A stretch of DNA of 64,000 nt, from the NCBI GenBank assembly GCA_030562195.1, contig CM060202.1, positions 1,922,001 through 1,986,000 on the forward strand, in the 5' to 3' direction. The DNA comes from Nipponacmea schrenckii. Lineage: Eukaryota > Mollusca > Gastropoda > Lottiidae. Under the pieces are notes generated by a model. That model did no database searches and was not told the origin of the DNA. It worked only from the letters and a program-made list of their open reading frames with translations. A program made the position numbers and the translations under genes. The number at the start of each line of letters is the position of its first letter. Positions within the stretch are counted from its first letter, which is position 1. Positions 21,507 to 33,300 of the stretch are shown piece after piece.

Positions 21507-22541
21507 ATGGATCAAAAGTTCTTCTTGTGGTGTCCCATTTTCTTCTTGTTTTTCATCCCAGTGGATATGGAAAATAATGTTCAGTTCGTCTTGCAGAATC
21601 GTTTTTATGCTTCGTATAGTACCTGGTTGCTAAATTTCAACATTGATTAGGTTCCAATTACCCAGCACTTAGAACAATTAGAAAAATCTATCACACTTTT
21701 CGAGAAGTCTAAAGATAATTTGAAATTGCCCGATCCAAACAATGAAAAAACTAAACAGTTTCGTGCTTTAAATAAAAACTTGATAAAAATTTTGACCACT
21801 GAATATGAACAATTACGCGCGAAATTTACTACACTTAATGCTCATTTTAAAAACTTTCGATTTCAAGTAACTGACCCATCTTCGCATAGTCGATCTAAAC
21901 GCAGCCTGTTACCCCTTGGTGGAGTTCTTTCTTTTCTGTTTGGCACAGTAAGCGAAGATACAGATACAGATACGAAATTAGAGACAAGGTTAATTCTCTA
22001 CAGGCGTCACAACAAACAATTGTACACGTTATTGAAAACGGTTTAACCATCTTAAACACTACAGTCAAGAACGTAGCATTAAATAGGCACTCTATCAATC
22101 TTTTGATCAACTCGACATATACCTTATCTCAATGGATATCCCAACTCTATTCTAATATTTGAGACGGTTTGGACCCCCAGATTCATTTTGTCGAACTCTC
22201 CCACCAGTTATCAGGCGTGTTCCAAATTCTTCGTTCTACATTCCAAGAGGTTCATCAGTCGGTTTTAGATTTGCATAGTGAAATAATGGAAGCCATTCAG
22301 AGCCACTTGTCTATCAACTTGATATCAAATGATCAACTATTTCGTGCCTTGGAAGAAAGTCAGCAACAACTTCCATCTTCATTAGAGCTACCCTTTCCTT
22401 TACTCAAACACAACTTACGGAATTATTATGTAGCATTGTTATAATTGAAGAATTATTGTTAAGCTCTACTGAATCAAAAGACTCGCCTTTAGTTAATTGC
22501 GCACAGTTAGGAAGATTTTTATATCAAACAGATTCGTTGTG
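21507..22541 (+). pseudogene. Env-like membrane glycoprotein gene of the LTR element
   Basis: The frame from ATG 21507 starts with a signal-peptide-like hydrophobic run (WCPIFFLFFIPV). An in-frame TAG lies near 21646. The same frame then continues to 22046 through a helical, charged region (about 21665-21860), a furin-type RSKR (21891-21902) and a Gly/Leu/Phe-rich stretch (LLPLGGVLSFLFGT). Other frames carry it on to a stop at 22539-22541 after at least one frameshift. A cleavage site followed by a hydrophobic segment fits the fusion-type envelope proteins of errantivirus-like gypsy elements (inference by layout). Its position between pol and the LTR also fits. It is disrupted and not expected to be functional. 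Confidence 0.65.
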
Positions 22542-23252
22542 AATCTTATGTCATTAGTGTCACACTTCTAATACTTGAAAAGTTAAAACCATGAGTTGGG
22601 TAATTAATTAAGTATTAAGGTACATCTGGTAAGATGTCGATCTATTTCATAGGACAAGATCTTACATCTTTTATCGTCACCTATCGAGTACTTGAAAAGT
22701 AAAACCATGTGTGGGTAAATTACTGTAGTATTAAGGGACAACAAGGGATGCATTTATTAAGTTCTAACAGATATCCTTAATGAGGAACATCTGGAGAGAT
22801 AATATAAATATAGGTATTACACTATGAGGGGACATCTAGGAAGCTTATTTTTCGACTCATTCACTCTTTGGCAAGGGAAAAGGGCGGTTGACTGGGAAGA
22901 GAAAGGTCTGAGGTAGATTTTTTGATACAGTAGAGTGCCATTAGTGTTTGATGAAAATAAAGCAGGATTTGTTATATGTTTTAATGTGCCTTCAATTCAT
23001 TGTGCCTTGGGAATAGAAGAAGAGTCCAATATCCAATACGTCATAGACCTACTAGCCTAGTAGCAAAGAAAACCTACAAAAGCAAGCCCAAGCTTATATC
23101 TCCAACCAAATAGCTTGCCTACAGTTTATATACAGAGCTTGTCTACAATTTTGGTGTTTGTATTTCCTGCCTACAATTTATAGATAACCTGTCTGCAATT
23201 CATAGATAGCTTGTCTGCAATATATGTAGAGCGTGTAAAGAACTTGTCTGCA
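22428..23252 (+). repeat. Right inverted arm (env tail plus 3' LTR-like)
   Basis: Begins within the env-like coding region. An LTR start such as TGTGAATC near 22539 is possible but not proven, because no facing direct LTR exists for comparison. Ends CTTGTCTGCA at 23252. Confidence 0.8.
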
Positions 23253-26216
23253 CTGCTCTGACGAATATAGAATTTGTGGCAAAAGCAATTCATGATCTTG
23301 AAATAAGGGGATTGGTAGAAAGATGTGTAAGCGAACCTTTGGTGACGAATCTGCTATCAGTTTCTACTGAAAGCAATGGCAAGAAACGCCTGATTTTGGA
23401 TTTGAGACATGTAAATAAACATGTTTGGAAATCGTCGGTCAAATTTGAAGACATAAGGGTAGCATTAATGTATTTAAGTAAAGTTTCGTGGATGTTTAAG
23501 TTTGACATACATTCAGCTTACCATCATGTTGATAAATATTACCAACATAACAGAATATTTAGGTTTTTCTTGGTCGTTCCTAATTGTATTTATTTTCAGT
23601 TTTTGGTGTTACCATTTGGTTCAACTCCCTATATATTTACCAAATTAACAAAGCCGTTGGTTGCGAAATGGAGGAGTGAACAAAAATTGATTTTAATGTA
23701 CTTAGATGATGGTTTTGGTACGCATAAATCAAAGGATGGTGCTGATTCTATGTCTATTCAGGTTAAATCTGATCTAATTTCAAGTTGTTGGCCGAGAAAT
23801 CGACATGGGAGCCGGTTCAGAATATGGTTTACTTAGGTGTTCATTTAAATTCATTGGATGGTGTTATAAGTATTCCACAAGCTAGAATTGATAAGCTTAT
23901 GTATACTATTTTTAGTATTGAGAATTCCCTGTTACAATCTAATCGCATTCATGTAAGAAAGGCTGCGAGCCTTGTTGGTCAAATCATCTCGATGTCAATT
24001 GCTATTGGTAACGTATCACTAATTATGACTGAATGTTTAAGTCAAGATATTATGTCGGCAAATACTTGGAATTCCTACATTCGTTTATCTGCTAATAGTG
24101 TTTTTCAGATAATATTTTGGAAGAATAATTTGGTTTATATCAATTCTAAGACATTGGGTTATGAGCCTTCTTGTAGTAGGTTTGTGTATTCTGATGCCAG
24201 TTCTACTAGGTTTGATGGTTATGAGGTGTCGTTGTTAGAATATGTTTCTCACGGTATGTGGTCGTTGAGTGAGAGTTCTAAGAGCTCCACATGGAGGGAG
24301 TTTGAAGCGGTTAAACGAGTTGTAATATCTATAAATCATACGTTATGCCATCAACGTGTTAAATGGTTTACAGATAACCAAGGTGTTGTTGCTTTTGTAT
24401 CTAAGGGTAGCATGAAAACTGAATTACAAAGTATTTCTTTGGATATTTTTTTCTATATGTTTGAAGAAGTCCATTCTTTTAGAGGTTGAATGGATTCCTC
24501 GTTCTAATAATCAAGTAGCTGATTTTTTCTTTTTCTCACGTCTTATTAATTGTGATGATTGGGGTATCTCAGCTCATTTATTCTTGAGCATTGATTCTAT
24601 CTATGGTCCACATGAAATAGACTGGTTTGCTTCCGTTCATAATACTAAATTACCACGTTATGTGTCGTGATTTTGGTGTCCGTACTCCTCTGGAATCGAT
24701 GCCTTTTCAGATAATTGGTCCAACTGTAGAGGATGGTTCCTACCTCCTATACACCTGATTGGTAGGGTTTTGATGAAAATGAAGTCCGAAAATGCTTATG
24801 GAATACTGATAGTACCTTTATTGACATCCAGTATTTTCTGGCCTTTTATTATCGATTCTGATGGCGGTTTTATTGATGCTATTAAATCATATTATGACCT
24901 TCCTCTGTTTTGTTCCAGGATTGCTTGGGAAAGGTGTTTTTAGGAATAACGATTTAACATTTCGAATGTTGGCTCTTCAAATAGATTATAGATAGATTGA
25001 ATTTAAGAATTTAGTAACGTATACTATAGGTATTTCCAGTTTAAACCTGTTATAAGTTATGAATTTGATTATGTCTGTTTTAAGTTAAACGAATTTGTTA
25101 TATTTAAAAAAGTACCTGTTATAGGTCAAATAACTTGTTATATGTAAAAAAAGTACCTGTTATTGTCAAAATGAACCTGTGAGAGGTTCGGATGTTTATG
25201 GATTAATGTTTAATTTTTGTTTTCTTTTTACGTTTATTTTTGCGGTCCAACTCTGGTGAAATTGAAGAGCTACCTTAGGGTTTAGTTAGTTTCTTAGAAG
25301 ATATATCAAATATTCTCGAAAGTTCTCGTGCGGATTCAACTGTTTATAAATACCGTAATGTGTTTCTGAAATGGAGCCAGTGGTCGCAGGCTAATGTTTT
25401 TGTCAATAATTTTCCTGCTAAACCTCTTCATGTGGCTCTTTATCTGACCAGTATTATTAATGGTTCCACACCTGTACTTTGACAACAGCGTTCTACAGTA
25501 TTCGGTGGGCACATTCAATCTCTGAAAGTCCTTCGCCTACTGAATCGAAATTAGTGCAGAACGTGCTCGAGGGGGGCGGAGGGGGGGGGGGGGGTTGGGT
25601 AAGCGCAAGTTAGCAAAACTTACTCCTAAGAAGGATGTCATTACCCCTGACATTTTAAGGTCGATGTATGACGGATTATTTTCAAACAACGAACAATTTG
25701 TGCTTCTCTGTTATCCTTTGCCGGGTTTTTACATTCCAAAGAATTATTATTTATTAGACGTTCAGATATCATATTTTGATCAGATTATGTTAGTATATTT
25801 ATTGAACAAAGTAAAACTGACGCTTATCGTGACGGTGCCTGGGTGTTGATTGGGAAAACTTATGCTAAACCTTGTCCTGTAATGAATTTGAGTTTGTTTT
25901 TATCTTGGGCAAACATTGATAACGATTCTGAAGAATTTATATTTCGTAATTTAAGTAAATGTAAAGAAGGTAATAGACTTAGAAATACTGGTAAGCCAGT
26001 CGTGAGAGAATTATATATTAGCGCTTTTTCTCCTTATGTTGGAAATATTTCTAAATTTGGTTTGCATAGCCTGCGTTCAGGCGGAGCTACTGCGCCAGCA
26101 AATATGGGTATACCTGATCGTTTGTTTAAACGTCACGGCAAATGGCGCTAAGGACGGGTATATTAAAGATGACTTGCAGAGGCGTCTTTCTGTCTCTTTA
26201 GGGTTAGGCCTTTGAG
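23253..26216 (+). pseudogene. DIRS-like retrotransposon pol: RT, RNase H, methyltransferase-like, tyrosine recombinase (right half)
   Basis: Domain order is RT-RNase H-MT-YR, diagnostic of DIRS elements. RT: NGKKRLILDLRHVNKHV, then MFKFDIHSAYHHV, then the catalytic YLDD at about 23698-23709. After a frameshift near 23785 the RNase H part has VYSDASSTRF, a W-R-E-F-E-A motif and TDNQGVVAF. From 24600 EIDWFASVHNTKLPRY and a broken IDAFSDNW segment mark the methyltransferase-like domain. The recombinase (25290-26216) has LHSLRSGGATA (HXXR at 26064-26075), RHGKW (about 26130) and, after a small deletion, the candidate catalytic Tyr in KDGYIKDDL (about 26158). Stops and frameshifts are frequent. 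The recombinase inserts circular cDNA without target duplication. Confidence 0.88.
25571..25594 (+). repeat. G-rich homopolymer tract in the recombinase region
   Basis: A run of about a dozen G follows GGGGGGCGGA and sits at a reading-frame break in the DIRS recombinase. It is either a slippage site in the copy or a sequencing/assembly length error. Confidence 0.8.
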
Positions 26217-27245
26217 TTTTCTATATTTTGTTTCCTTCCCGTTCTTTATGTTCATCTGGCCATTGTCGATGCTCATACCCATGTGTATTGTTGTCATGGT
26301 GCGGGACTGGGAGGTATGCACAGGAGAAATATTATTTTTGTCGGAAGAAATAAGACACGAGTTACTTTCTCTTGTTCTCGAGTCCCAGATAGTGATGAAT
26401 AGGTTTGTCATGTCATTTAGCATCGGACAGTGGCTCAGTGGCTGGGTACACATCGATTTTGTTAAAGTATATTTAAAACCTAAATACAATATGTTAAAGA
26501 CAAAAATTTAAAAAAATAACAAGGAAAAGGAAACATAAAAATGTCAATAAATTCAACAATAAACAAAATGTCTCACTATACTAAACGGATTCAAGAAAAT
26601 TCTCTTTATTTCTCTTTTTTTTTATATACGAACGGTCGTCCGATTGACAATACGCCAACACAGTATCAAGATTCAATAAAATGATAAAAAAGATTTGTAA
26701 AGAATTAAATCAAATTTGGAAGAATCAAAAGAAAAAATTCAATAAAACTATTCGAGACCTTATCAATATAAATAAGTATAATAATTTTCAGCATTTTCAT
26801 CGAAACTGTGATCTCCATCGAGTGGACCGACTGATGGTCGGGCTGACCGAAGGTGTACAAAGTTGAGCAATTCTTTACATCACCATATTATTACTGGTTG
26901 AATTGGTCTATTGTGACAACAAATTTTAATATTATATTGCAGATAAATCGATAAAATAAAATAAAAAGCAGAACAAACTAGAAAAACACTTTTTCAATAC
27001 AGAAACCAGCTTTCAAATGATCTTATTGTGAAATATTGCAATCGCATTAAGAAATTTCCCATACCAGAGATATCCGTTTCAACAGGACTCTGTGCTTATG
27101 AAACTGCATGTACTTGGTAGATTCAACAATGAGTCAAACGAGTTTCAAATCCACATAGAACCACCCAAATATTGTTCTTCTTGGATCATACTAAAATGAT
27201 ATTTCGCAGCAAAACATCCTCGATTAACATTCTTGACATTCTTAG
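26217..27245. other. Spacer: DIRS 3' flank and SLC16-like 3' flank
   Basis: No coding signal supported. A plus-strand frame (26212-26511) is hydrophobic but has no recognised motif. The part next to 27245 should hold the 3' UTR of the transporter gene. I see no clear AATAAA on the minus strand within 300 bases of its stop. Confidence 0.5.
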
Positions 27246-27397
27246 TTATTCATCTGTAAGTTCCGTGTTTTTCTCTGGTGCAAAACGTCTCATACATGGC
27301 ATCATCAATATAAAATGACATAAAGCTCCTGCGGAAATCATTGCTCCACTCAAATAGAACGATGGATTTAAACTTTGTGTCATTTCATACACTGCAC
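27246..27397 (-). CDS. SLC16-like exon 6 (residues 547-596, stop)
   Basis: 152 bp. Acceptor ATTTTTAG|GT. Encodes the last membrane segment ([20 protein letters not shown]) and a short basic and acidic cytoplasmic tail, [14 protein letters not shown], then TAA. Confidence 0.93.
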
Positions 27398-30300
27398 CTA
27401 AAAATAAAATAGGTAATATTATATACATATTTTCTTAATTTGACATTCGATGTGGTAAGATTGAAATACATGTACCTAAGAAAATAACATTAAAAATAAA
27501 ATAAATCCCATACGAAGCACAGGTACGTGTGGAGAATAAAGTCTTTTATAAGTACCTATTATTCCCCCGAATGACCCCCTATGAAAAAAATAAATTTGTT
27601 TCATTTCTTTAATAAACGTTTTTTTAAATTGTTTTCACTTGGAAAAAAAAAGTCGAAATTAAAGAAAAACAACATTTGAGATTTTGCCGGTCGACTGATT
27701 TAATATGTATAATAAAAGTAAAGGTAAGAAACTCCAAGTTTTTTAATTTTCCTAACCACTTGCACAATCAGCTTAAAATATCAGTAGAGACCATTATGCA
27801 ACATATGTCTTTGACTTATATCCGTTCAAATTTAATAACTTTACTCCATCGGGATATCAAAATGTATTAAATCGGAGCGCATTAAGTCTAGTTAGTCTTT
27901 GTTTTTCTCTCCTGATTCACAGTTTTTTCAGCCATTTGGGGAGACGGAAACACGAAGTGCTCGACATGAACGAAAGATAATTTTATAAATCTTACCTGCT
28001 ATAGGTGGTCCAGCACAGGATGATAAACCACGGGCTAATGTCAATAAACCAAAGGCACTTGTAAGGTGTTCCAAGCCAAGTAAATCACACAATATTATAG
28101 AAGAAAGGGAAATATACACACCTGGAAAATAATAATTCATTTTTATACGTCCGCATGAATATGTGGACGTATATTGTCGTCACCCCTGTCCGTGGGTCTG
28201 TCGTTCCGTCAACATTTGTTATGGACAATATAGAAGCTACAATTTTCTATGGATTGTAATGAAACTTGGTATTAGCATTGGACTTGATAAGATGGTGGTC
28301 AAGTTTGATTTGGACGATTTGATAAACGTTTTCTTTTGTTATAGGCCCTGCCTCTATATTTGTTGTTGACAAAATAGAAGTTAGAATTTTCAATGGATTT
28401 TAATAAAACTTGGTGTGAGCATTGGAATTGATAAGACGGCGGTCAAGTTCGAATTTGAAGATTTTTCGATGAACGGTTTTTGATAGAGGGGTGGAAACTA
28501 CTATCTCGTAGTTCCGGGAAAGCACGGGCCTAGGAATCAGACCTAATTTTTATTTCCTCGCACCGATCGGGATTCGAACCCACGGCACCTAGTCGCCTAG
28601 CAGACGACAGTCCAACTCGCTAACCACTGAGCCATTCACCACCCTAAAAAAGTGGTTTCAGAACTCAGTTTTAACGAGAAGTACTGTCGCCTACACGATT
28701 CAAATGAATGTTTTTCTTACACCCGCTCGGGGAGACAGCCATATATCCTGGCACTGGCAGATTTAGATAGAGGGGTGGAAACTACTATCTCGTAGTTCCG
28801 GGAAAGCACGGGCCTAGGAATCAGACCTAATTTTTATTTCCTCGCACCGATCGGGATTCGAACCCACGGCACCTAGTCGCCTAGCAGACGACAGTCCAAC
28901 TCGCTAACCACTGAGCCATTCACCACCCTAAAAAAGTGGTTTCAGAACTCAGTTTTAACGAGAAGTACTGTCGCCTACACGATTCAAATGAATGTTTTTC
29001 TTACACCCGCTCGGGGAGACAGCCATATATCCTGGCACTGGCAGATTTAGATAGAGGGGTGGAAACTACTATCTCGTAGTTCCGGGAAAGCACGGGCCTA
29101 GGAATCAGACCTAATTTTTATTTCCTCGCACCGATCGGGATTCGAACCCACGGCACCTAGTCGCCTAGCAGACGACAGTCCAACTCGCTAACCACTGAGC
29201 CATTCACCACACTAAAATGGTTTCAGAACTCAGTTTTAACGAGAAGTACTGTCGCCTACACGATTCAAATGAATGTTTTTCTTACACCCGCTCGGGGAGA
29301 CAGCCATATATCCTGGCACTGGCAGATTTAGATAGAGGGGCTCGAAACTACTATCTCGTAGTTCCGGGAAAGCACGGGCCTAGGAATCAGACCTAATTTT
29401 TATTTCCTCGCACCGATCGGGATTCGAACCCACGGCACCTAGTCGCCTAGCAGACGACAGTCCAACTCGCTAACCACTGAGCCATTCACCACCCTAAAAA
29501 AGTGGTTTCAGAACTCAGTTTTAACGAGAAGTACTGTCGCCTACACGATTCAAATGAATGTTTTTCTTACACCCGCTCGGGGAGACAGCCATATATCCTG
29601 GCACTGGCAGATTTAGATAGAGGGGTGGAAACTACTATCTCGTAGTTCCGGGAAAGCACGGGCCTAGGAATCAGACCTAATTTTTATTTCCTCGCACCGA
29701 TCGGGATTCGAACCCACGGCACCTAGTCGCCTAGCAGACGACAGTCCAACTCGCTAACCACTGAGCCATTCACCACCCTAAAAAAGTGGTTTCAGAACTC
29801 AGTTTTAACGAGAAGTACTGTCGCCTACACGATTCAAATGAATGTTTTTCTTACACCCGCTCGGGGAGACAGCCATATATCCTGGCACTGGCAGATTTAG
29901 ATAGAGGGGTGGAAACTACTATCTCGTAGTTCCGGGAAAGCACGGGCCTAGGAATCAGACCTAATTTTTATTTCCTCGCACCGATCGGGATTCGAACCCA
30001 CGGCACCTAGTCGCCTAGCAGACGACAGTCCAACTCGCTAACCACTGAGCCATTCACCACCCTAAAAAAGTGGTTTCAGAACTCAGTTTTAACGAGAAGT
30101 ACTGTCGCCTACACGATTCAAATGAATGTTTTTCTTACACCCGCTCGGGGAGACAGCCATATATCCTGGCACTGGCAGATTTAGATAGAGGGGTGGAAAC
30201 TACTATCTCGTAGTTCCGGGAAAGCACGGGCCTAGGAATCAGACCTAATTTTTATTTCCTCGCACCGATCGGGATTCGAACCCACGGCACCTAGTCGCCT

Positions 30301-33300
30301 AGTAGACGACAGTCCAACTCGCTAACCACTGAGCCATTCACCACCCAAAATTGGGTCCAAAAAAAATTGTGGCATGAGTTTTGAAATAGATAAGTAATAG
30401 TAAGCTGATCAAGAAGTTCCGTTGACCTACAATAATCTATAAGATAGCTTGCCAAGCAAGGTAACATACGCCCACTGGCAGAATTGAAAAATAAATTCAG
30501 CAATAACTCAAAAAACATTCACTGGATGAATATTGAAGTAAAGGGCAAAAACTCAAAAACTGTTCATGGAAAATCGTCAAATTATAACTTAATCACCATC
30601 TTATCTATTGCAATACTCATACCAAGTTTCATCAAATCTATTAAAAAAATTGTAGCTTATTTTGCACCCACAAATATTTTTGACGCAATTTTACTAAGTC
30701 AAGGGCAATAACTCAAAAACCATTCGTTAAAAAAAGTCGGAAATTTTAACTTGACTAATGTCTTATCAATTCTGATGCTTACACCAAGTTCCATCAAAAT
30801 TCTTTGAAAATTAAAGCTTCTTATTGCAACCACAATAGTCAATGGCAATAACTGAAAACAGTTCATTAAAAAACTGTGAAATTCAAACTTGACTGAGAAA
30901 TCAATTCCAATGCTAACACACCAAGTTTACGGTGCTAGAACAATGTTTATTCCTAAATCCACGTGGAAACCACCTAAAACCGCCCTCCGTGCAGAATATT
31001 AAACGTATTTACAAGTATGAATAACCAAATATCAAATCTTTCCATTACACACGAGAAGCCTAATCTCACGCGAGTAGAACGTGAAGCGTTAAATTTACTT
31101 AAATAGCATTGTAATTAAAAAGAGTGACAAAGGTTAATGTTGCGTTATATTAAATAGGGAAGATTATATTGCAGAAGCAGAGCATCAATTGAATAATCCT
31201 AAACACTATGCAATTTTACCGGAGCTGATTTTGAAAGAAACTGCTAATATGAAAAACAATATTCTTGCCGACTTAGTTAAAACAAGTCATTTTAAACAGA
31301 AACAATATGACTATCTTCCTGCCAAACCTGATTGCCGCGAGAGACACTTATACACTTTGCCTAAAATTCATAAGAATCCTACCAAGGATTGGTTCATGCC
31401 AAATAGAATCCCTAAAGGCCGCCCGATTATCTCTAACTGTGTGTCGTATGCAGTGTCAGGATATATTGATCATTTCTTACTACCATAAGCATGTCAACAT
31501 CGAGCCTACCTTAAGGACACAACTGACTTTGTCAATAAAATAAAAAATCTTAAAGTCCCATCAAATGCTATTTTGATTTCTATTGACGTAACTTCTATGT
31601 ACACCAATATCGACAACACTACTGGCCTAATGGCAGTTCGCAAAGCTTTTGATAGAAACACAGATCCAGACAGACCCGACGATGCAATTCTCCAGCTTTA
31701 AGAGATTTGTCTTAGTCGCAATGATTTCACATTTAATGGTGAAACATATCCACAAACCTCAGGTACAGCCATGGGCAAACGATTCGCCCCTTCATACGCA
31801 AACCTTTTCATGGCAGAGTGGGAACGTGAGGTATAACCCATTTGTCCATTTGACCCACTTTTTTATGGACGCTTTTTAGATGACATTTTCATGGTTTGGA
31901 CTTACTCCCTAGAACAATTTTGGCAATTTTTTGAAATACTCAACAACCACCACCCGTCCATCAAACTAACGGCTAACGTCAGCCACAAAAGCATAGATTT
32001 TCTCGATACCACTGTTTGTAAAGGAGATTCCATAGCAGAAAAATAAATTAGATATTAAAGTTTATTTCAAAGAAACCGACATTCATCAACTTTCGCATAA
32101 GAGTTCATTTCATCCAAAACATACTTTTTCTGGAATAATTAAGTCACAAGTTTTACGATTTCACCAAATTTGCACAAGCTCTTCTGATTTCAACCAAGCC
32201 TGTACAATTGTTTTCTTTAAACTGAAAGAGCGTGGATACTCTAAACGATTTTTACGAAACATAAAAAATACCACCTTAGCACAGATAGCAGCTAAAATTA
32301 GACTTTATGCCGAAGTGCCTCCAGGTTTAAGGAGTGCCCCATGTATGTCAACCAGATGCAAAACATACCATATCCAAGAGCACCTAACATGTGAAAACTC
32401 GAATGTAATAAACTTAATTTCATGTAAAAAATGTCCCAAACAATATATCGGGGATACAAAGAACAAATTACGCACTCGTTTTTATGCTCACAGATCAGAT
32501 ATTAAATTAAAAAAAGACAAGCCTGTTTCTAATCATTCCAATCTTGACGACCATTCACTTGACGATCTCACCCTAACCCCAATTGAGCGCATAGAAATCG
32601 ACTTGCCCGAAGATGAAACTACCAAATTCCGTCAATATAGAGAAGCCCATTGGATTGAGACATTAAATACAGCAAGATCCATAGGACTTAATATTCACCA
32701 CAGTATAGTAAATGACAACCTTGTTCATAGCAAACTAAAAACAATCTGTACTTAACAGGTACCATACATCTCGAGTAATTTTTTTCTAATTTCAGATCAG
32801 AAGAGAAGATAATCATCCAGCACAGCAGATCCAGATCCCAATTTCTCAATAAAATATTTGTTTGTAGCTTCCATTGTGTCTACAACAAACCGTAGGACAG
32901 GGGTGACGACAATATACGTCCACAAATTCATGCGGGCGTATAAAAATTGTAATCTGTAACGTTATATACGCCCACTGTCAGAATAGATTTTGAATAAAAA
33001 CTTGACAGAGAAATGAAATATTCAACCTTCAGTCATTTACTTTTGTTGTGATTTTCAACAAGTTTCATAAAAGAATTGTGCCTTGCCATCGTAATACACC
33101 CACAAGAGTTATCAGTAAATGAAAGATTTTTCTGATTTTTAATTGAAGTACATCCTTGGGTGACACTCACACCAGGTTTCATCAAAATCCATAAACCAGC
33201 TATCTATTGTGTCCAAAATAAATAAAACATATTTTCAAGACCAAGTGCAATAACTCGTATTAAATATTTTTGATTGATCTGATTTTCAATAGGCTCATCC

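Larger units (their letters stand above)
18746..23252. mobile_element. 4.5-kb gypsy-like insertion bounded by inverted repeats, inside DIRS
   Basis: The outer ends are TGCAGACAAG and CTTGTCTGCA. CGGC precedes and CTGC follows, a possible 4-bp target duplication with one change. About 0.73-0.82 kb is inverted-repeated: 18746-19474 against 22428-23252. The repeat includes the last codons of the env-like gene plus LTR-like sequence, so both arms are the 3' end of one LTR element in opposite orientation. The right arm has about 32 extra bases at its tip and a 64-bp block near 22770-22833 that the left arm lacks. Between the arms are a minisatellite, a pol C-terminus and an env-like gene. Gag, protease, RT and the integrase core are missing. 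Confidence 0.8.

Noticed and set aside
26212..26511. Hydrophobic plus-strand frame after the DIRS recombinase
   Set aside because: Starts at the recombinase end in another phase, with no motif and no splice support.
28555..28644. tRNA gene on the minus strand in each array unit
   Set aside because: A and B boxes are present, but the 5' GGTGGTG cannot pair with the 3' side (TCGGTGC) and no normal anticodon arm forms. It is a tRNA-derived SINE head.
30291..30518. Minus-strand 75-codon frame spanning array and R element
   Set aside because: It crosses the array/flank junction and the R 5' end, and matches nothing.
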